This document shows, piece by piece, positions 60,827 to 64,000 of a stretch of DNA of 64,000 nucleotides. The stretch is from contig NZ_UGOD01000008.1 in assembly GCF_900461525.1 (NCBI RefSeq), positions 1 to 64,000 on the forward strand. Reading direction: 5' to 3'. Within the stretch, counting starts at the first letter, position 1, and the number at the start of each line of letters is the position of its first letter. The notes beneath the pieces were generated by a model. The model did no database searches and was not told where the DNA came from. It saw nothing but the letters and a program-made list of their open reading frames with translations. A program made the position numbers and the translations under genes. Source of the DNA: Legionella busanensis. GTDB lineage: Bacteria; Pseudomonadota; Gammaproteobacteria; Legionellales; Legionellaceae.

Positions 60827-61328
60827 TTACTTTATTACTTCTATAATGATTGCGTAATTTGTATTCTTGCTCAGCTTCATGACTACCAACTATATTTCCT
60901 ATACAGGCACTGTCTTCGGAGCTAAATTTTTTTAAATAATCAAGATCAGTATATATTTCCTTTGCAGGCTTAATATAAATTTTATTTTTTGAATCGCTAA
61001 AGACTACTAAAGGTTCTTTTAACTGTTCAGAAAATTGATGCTTCATTAAAGAATATTTCTTTTTATATCTACTTTCTATAAGTCGTTTTTGATTTTCTAA
61101 AAGCATATCAATAATCCAATCATAATCTTTCTTTGAAAAGCATTTTTTTACATTTGCTTCTTTAATTAATTCAAGTGGATCTTTTTTTATGGGTGGTACA
61201 CCTTTACCTTCTACGCGCACTAAAAAGTAAATTAGTCCTCTCTCAGGATCTTCATTTGCTGACTCTATTTTAAATGCAGGTTTCTTAATTTCCTTTATTA
61301 TTGAAGATATTTTGCTTAAAACTGACAT
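60795..61328 (-). CDS. Hypothetical protein, 177 residues
   Basis: The protein is charged and mainly helical, with KKCFSKKDYDWIIDMLLENQ, then KRLIESRYKKKYSLM, then beta-type VVFSDSKNKIYIKPAK. No membrane segment or signal peptide is visible and no family is recognised. Its 3' end overlaps the transporter gene on the other strand by 32 bp, and it diverges from the methyltransferase gene. Confidence 0.6.
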   Translation of the reverse strand: MSVLSKISSIIKEIKKPAFKIESANEDPERGLIYFLVRVEGKGVPPIKKDPLELIKEANVKKCFSKKDYDWIIDMLLENQKRLIESRYKKKYSLMKHQFSEQLKEPLVVFSDSKNKIYIKPAKEIYTDLDYLKKFSSEDSACIGNIVGSHEAEQEYKLRNHYRSNKVIKFDISRLSG

Positions 61329-61464
61329 CTCACTACTAATCCCTAAGTTCCATCATTAATCTTATAAAGTAAAAAAATTGTAACATAGTTAAAAGCAGTC
61401 TGTTTCTATAATTTACATAATTCTGTAAAATGAATTTTATTTCTTAAATTAAATTCACAAATTT

Positions 61465-62313
61465 ATGAGTAGTCATATCTATAGCAACCCAAGTAAATAC
61501 AGTAAAAATAACGCCCTACAATATAATTTCGCAATGGCTGCTTTAAGTAAAATCTCTTTCAATAAAAATTCAAGAGTTCTAGATATTGGTTGCGGGGATG
61601 GGTTAATTACTAATGAAATAGCTAAAATTGTTACCGAAGGTTGTATCATTGGTACGGATATATCAAGCTCTATGGTTGAATTTGCTACAAAAGAATATAG
61701 GAATCAGCATCAACTTAGATTTTTACAAATGGACGCAAGCAATAATATTTTTCGAGAGCAATTTGATATTCTTATTTCTTTCAATTGTTTACACTGGGTT
61801 AAAAAACAACAAGAAGCATTGGATGGCATCTCAGCTGCTGCTGTTCCAGGTGCACAAATAGTTCTACTTTTATCTCATAAAAAATCTTTATATCACCAGG
61901 TACTTGATAAAATTTGTTCTAGTCAAAAGTGGAATCAATATTTTTTAAATTTTGATAATCCTCGCTCGTTTTTCAATCCTAAAATATATAAAGACATGGT
62001 TTCAAAATCTGGATTATATGTAAATGAACTTATTGAGGAAGAGATGACTTATTTCTTTGATACCAAGGAACAGCTTAAAAACTTTTTCAGCGCTGCCGGC
62101 TCTCAAATTAAGCAAATCCCGGAAGATAGGAAGGAAGAGTTTTTAAATGACTTTGCAAATGAGTTTTTAAGGCAAGCAAATTGTGATGAAGATGAATTAA
62201 TACCTGTAAGGTTTTGGTGTTTGCTTGTTAAGGCTAATAAACCTACTGTTAAACTTGAAATTATTAATGATAAAAGTAGTAATTTCTCTTCCTCTGCAAC
62301 GTATAAGCCTTAG
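61465..62313 (+). CDS. Class I SAM-dependent methyltransferase
   Basis: The protein has 282 residues. VLDIGCGDG at residues 38-46 is the SAM-binding motif I; GTDISSSMVEFA is motif II with its acidic residue; QFDILISFNCLHWV is motif IV/post-IV, typical of trans-aconitate or juvenile-hormone-acid type methyltransferases. The substrate is unknown. It is a free-standing gene between a minus-strand unknown gene and the origin region. Its 3' part is seen again at the left end of the window because the molecule is circular. Confidence 0.9.
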   Translation: MSSHIYSNPSKYSKNNALQYNFAMAALSKISFNKNSRVLDIGCGDGLITNEIAKIVTEGCIIGTDISSSMVEFATKEYRNQHQLRFLQMDASNNIFREQFDILISFNCLHWVKKQQEALDGISAAAVPGAQIVLLLSHKKSLYHQVLDKICSSQKWNQYFLNFDNPRSFFNPKIYKDMVSKSGLYVNELIEEEMTYFFDTKEQLKNFFSAAGSQIKQIPEDRKEEFLNDFANEFLRQANCDEDELIPVRFWCLLVKANKPTVKLEIINDKSSNFSSSATYKP

Positions 62314-62422
62314 AAAACCTATTTACTAAAAGTTTAATTTGGTGGAATTTATAAAATATTTTCTCAACAGGGTTAAGTCACGCCGAAATGAGCATCAATC
62401 CTATTTATTTAAACAAATTCAA

Positions 62423-62488
62423 AATTGGTAATCAAATATAAATCAATAATGAATCATATAGGAATCAATTACGAATCTAATAGAAATC
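62423..62488 (-). repeat. 11-bp iteron array, same as 663-728
   Basis: Second view of the six-unit array, with AATC cores on the plus strand at 62430 to 62485 in 11-bp steps. The one-base discrepancy between the two overlap copies lies just before it, not in it. Confidence 0.85.
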
Positions 62489-62577
62489 ATTTTTTAAAAA
62501 ACATAAGATTTATCAAATTTTGACAAGCCGGAATATTAATTATGGATTTCTTAGATATTAAAGTCTGTGATGTTTGT

Positions 62578-63705
62578 TCATTCTAAAATTAGATAGTCTG
62601 TTTTTTTTAGGGGCCAAATAACATCTTTAAAATACAGGCTTAATTTTGCATTCTGAGGCATAAAATCACTATGATTATTTTTTTTGGCAGTTATCTTTTT
62701 TATTTCATCTTGGGTTAGAGTGCCCTGCCATTCTGCTAATGCTAATTTATAGGCTTCTTCTTCTAACTGTTTTATTCTTTCAACTTCATTTTTTTTTGCT
62801 TTTATTAGCTCTAATTGTGCAAGCTCTTGGGGAGATCTATAGTTGCTCTCAAACCAAGGCTTACCTTTCCTTAATCTACCTATAAACACATTAAGAGGAT
62901 TATCATATTGTTTATATTTAGTAGATTCATATTCCAAACCATAGGAATAATGTAAAATTGATTCTTGTACAACTTGTGGTTCAATAAGTCCTGTTTCAAA
63001 AATATCTATTAGATGGCTTTTGTTAAAGCCTATGTGCTCTAAGGGAAGAATATTAATTCCCTCCCATTCGGGAGGTAATATACTCTTCTTCTCACTAACT
63101 AATTCTTTTTTGATTCCCAATTGATTTCCATATGATTCACTATTGATTTCTAATGGATTATCTAATTTAACCATTCTTCTGTATTCTAAAGCGGCATTTC
63201 TGACTACTTCTGTTATTCTAAAAGAATAAAAGCCGCCACGCCCAGTTTTACCTTTTTCTCTTAAAATTAAATTTTTATGTATTAGCCTTTGTATAGAAGT
63301 CTTTACCATTTTCAAACTAGTCTGGGTTATTTCAGCAAGCGTTTCACCCTTAATGACTCCTGTAGATAACATGCCTCTAATAAGACATCGCTCAATTATA
63401 AATAAAAATATTTTCTTTTGATGCCCTGTTATTCTAAATATAATATCTAAAGCTGTTTCGGTATTGTGGAATATAGGCTCTGCAGGAATAGCAACTATCT
63501 TTTCTTCAATAATTTTTGAATCAAAATTTTTGTGAAACTTATTATCATCATTAGTTTCTAATACTTTCGACGGCGATTCCTTTTTGACTTCTAATTGATT
63601 ACTATTTGATTCCTTATCTAATTCATCCATGTAATTCCATGGTCTGTAATCAGATTTTTTAAATTTTATTTTTGATTTCTTAGTTAATTCATCTAATGTA
63701 GGCAT
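62578..63705 (-). CDS. Winged-helix ParA partner/initiator, same gene as 818-1945
   Basis: Full-length second view of the gene described at 818-1945, with identical translation and the same ATG (63703-63705) and AAGGA. The internal 11-bp repeat blocks fall at 63112-63166 and 63575-63618. Confidence 0.6.
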   Translation of the reverse strand: MPTLDELTKKSKIKFKKSDYRPWNYMDELDKESNSNQLEVKKESPSKVLETNDDNKFHKNFDSKIIEEKIVAIPAEPIFHNTETALDIIFRITGHQKKIFLFIIERCLIRGMLSTGVIKGETLAEITQTSLKMVKTSIQRLIHKNLILREKGKTGRGGFYSFRITEVVRNAALEYRRMVKLDNPLEINSESYGNQLGIKKELVSEKKSILPPEWEGINILPLEHIGFNKSHLIDIFETGLIEPQVVQESILHYSYGLEYESTKYKQYDNPLNVFIGRLRKGKPWFESNYRSPQELAQLELIKAKKNEVERIKQLEEEAYKLALAEWQGTLTQDEIKKITAKKNNHSDFMPQNAKLSLYFKDVIWPLKKTDYLILE

Positions 63706-63729
63706 CAATTTTTTCCTTAAATCTAATTA

Positions 63730-64000
63730 TTAAGCCTTCACAAGGTTATTAGATAAATTTTTATTGGTAGATGCTCGAGTTATATCTCCTAGCTCTTTGT
63801 TGTCAGGTGAGCCAATGTTTAATATCTCTCTAGTTAGTAAATCAACATCTTCTCTAGCTGGAGAGTTATTAAGGGAGTCATAAATTGATTCCCCTTTAGT
63901 TAATACATTTTCAAATTCTTGACTTTTTCTAATAACAGAACGGATTAAACTATTTTCATAGTGTGTCATAAGAAACTTCATGGTTTCATGCGACAAAGAA
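63730..64000 (-). CDS. parA: ParA, C-terminal part (same gene as 1970-2968)
   Basis: The last ~90 codons of parA, cut by the window end. The sequence is identical to 1970-2240, so the truncation is artificial. Confidence 0.92.
   Translation of the reverse strand, partial: SLSHETMKFLMTHYENSLIRSVIRKSQEFENVLTKGESIYDSLNNSPAREDVDLLTREILNIGSPDNKELGDITRASTNKNLSNNLVKA

Larger units (their letters stand above)
61760..64000. repeat. Right copy of terminal overlap
   Basis: It repeats bases 1-2240, with one additional T at 62404-62406. It contains the end of the methyltransferase, the iteron array, the winged-helix gene and the 3' part of parA. See the left copy. Confidence 0.93.

Overview
The window is an AT-rich, low-copy, self-transmissible plasmid, almost certainly from a Legionella species. 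The evidence for Legionella is an outer membrane protein of the Legionella MOMP family, together with Sel1-repeat, ankyrin-repeat and HEAT-repeat proteins that resemble Dot/Icm-type effectors. The first ~2,240 bases recur as the last 2,241 bases with one single-T difference. The simplest reading is one circle of about 61.76 kb that has been unrolled slightly past one turn. Genes at both ends (methyltransferase, winged-helix protein, ParA) are therefore the same genes seen twice.

Layout. (1) 0-4.1 kb: maintenance module. A ParA ATPase is followed by a winged-helix DNA-binding partner. An AT-rich, gene-free stretch (2969-4058) carries a DnaA box and a long array of 11-bp phased GATT repeats. 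The same 11-bp repeats recur downstream of, and inside, the partner gene. (2) 4-25 kb: accessory region. It holds a frameshifted unknown gene, a serine recombinase, two Sel1-repeat proteins, two ankyrin proteins whose N-termini look like papain/YopT-type (C58) cysteine peptidases, two more ankyrin proteins, a HEAT-repeat pseudogene, a MOMP gene without a normal start codon, and a duplicated GNAT-like gene with one copy broken. This part is littered with IS6-family fragments, one IS630-family element that cuts a gene, and a 3' half of a tRNA-Arg. (3) 25-36 kb: cargo. It holds DoxX, an amino-acid permease, umuDC, a phage-type repressor, a pentapeptide-repeat protein, a secreted endonuclease I, DUF488, a HigBA-type toxin-antitoxin pair with a readable promoter/operator, and a DUF3800 gene next to a probable structured RNA.

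(4) 36-59 kb: a complete F-type conjugation operon on the minus strand. In transcription order it is traY, an HTH protein, traA, L, E, K, B, V, C, trbI, traW, U, trbC, traN, F, a trbB-like thioredoxin, traH, traG, a small membrane protein in the traS position, traD, traI and a ribbon-helix-helix gene. It ends at an inverted-repeat-rich stretch that is a candidate oriT. Many genes overlap by 4-17 nt, as expected of one long transcript. (5) 59-62.3 kb: a LexA/CI-type repressor reads away from traY across a strong operator (a 13-bp inverted repeat plus a third site). It is followed by a VUT/YhhQ-type transporter, an unknown gene and the methyltransferase that closes the circle.

How it works together: replication and partition proteins act at the 11-bp arrays, the 59.4-kb repressor probably gates conjugation, and the accessory region carries candidate host-interaction genes. 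Several disruptions lie at homopolymers (4.58 kb, 9.21 kb and the end-overlap discrepancy), so some apparent frameshifts may be sequencing errors rather than real lesions.
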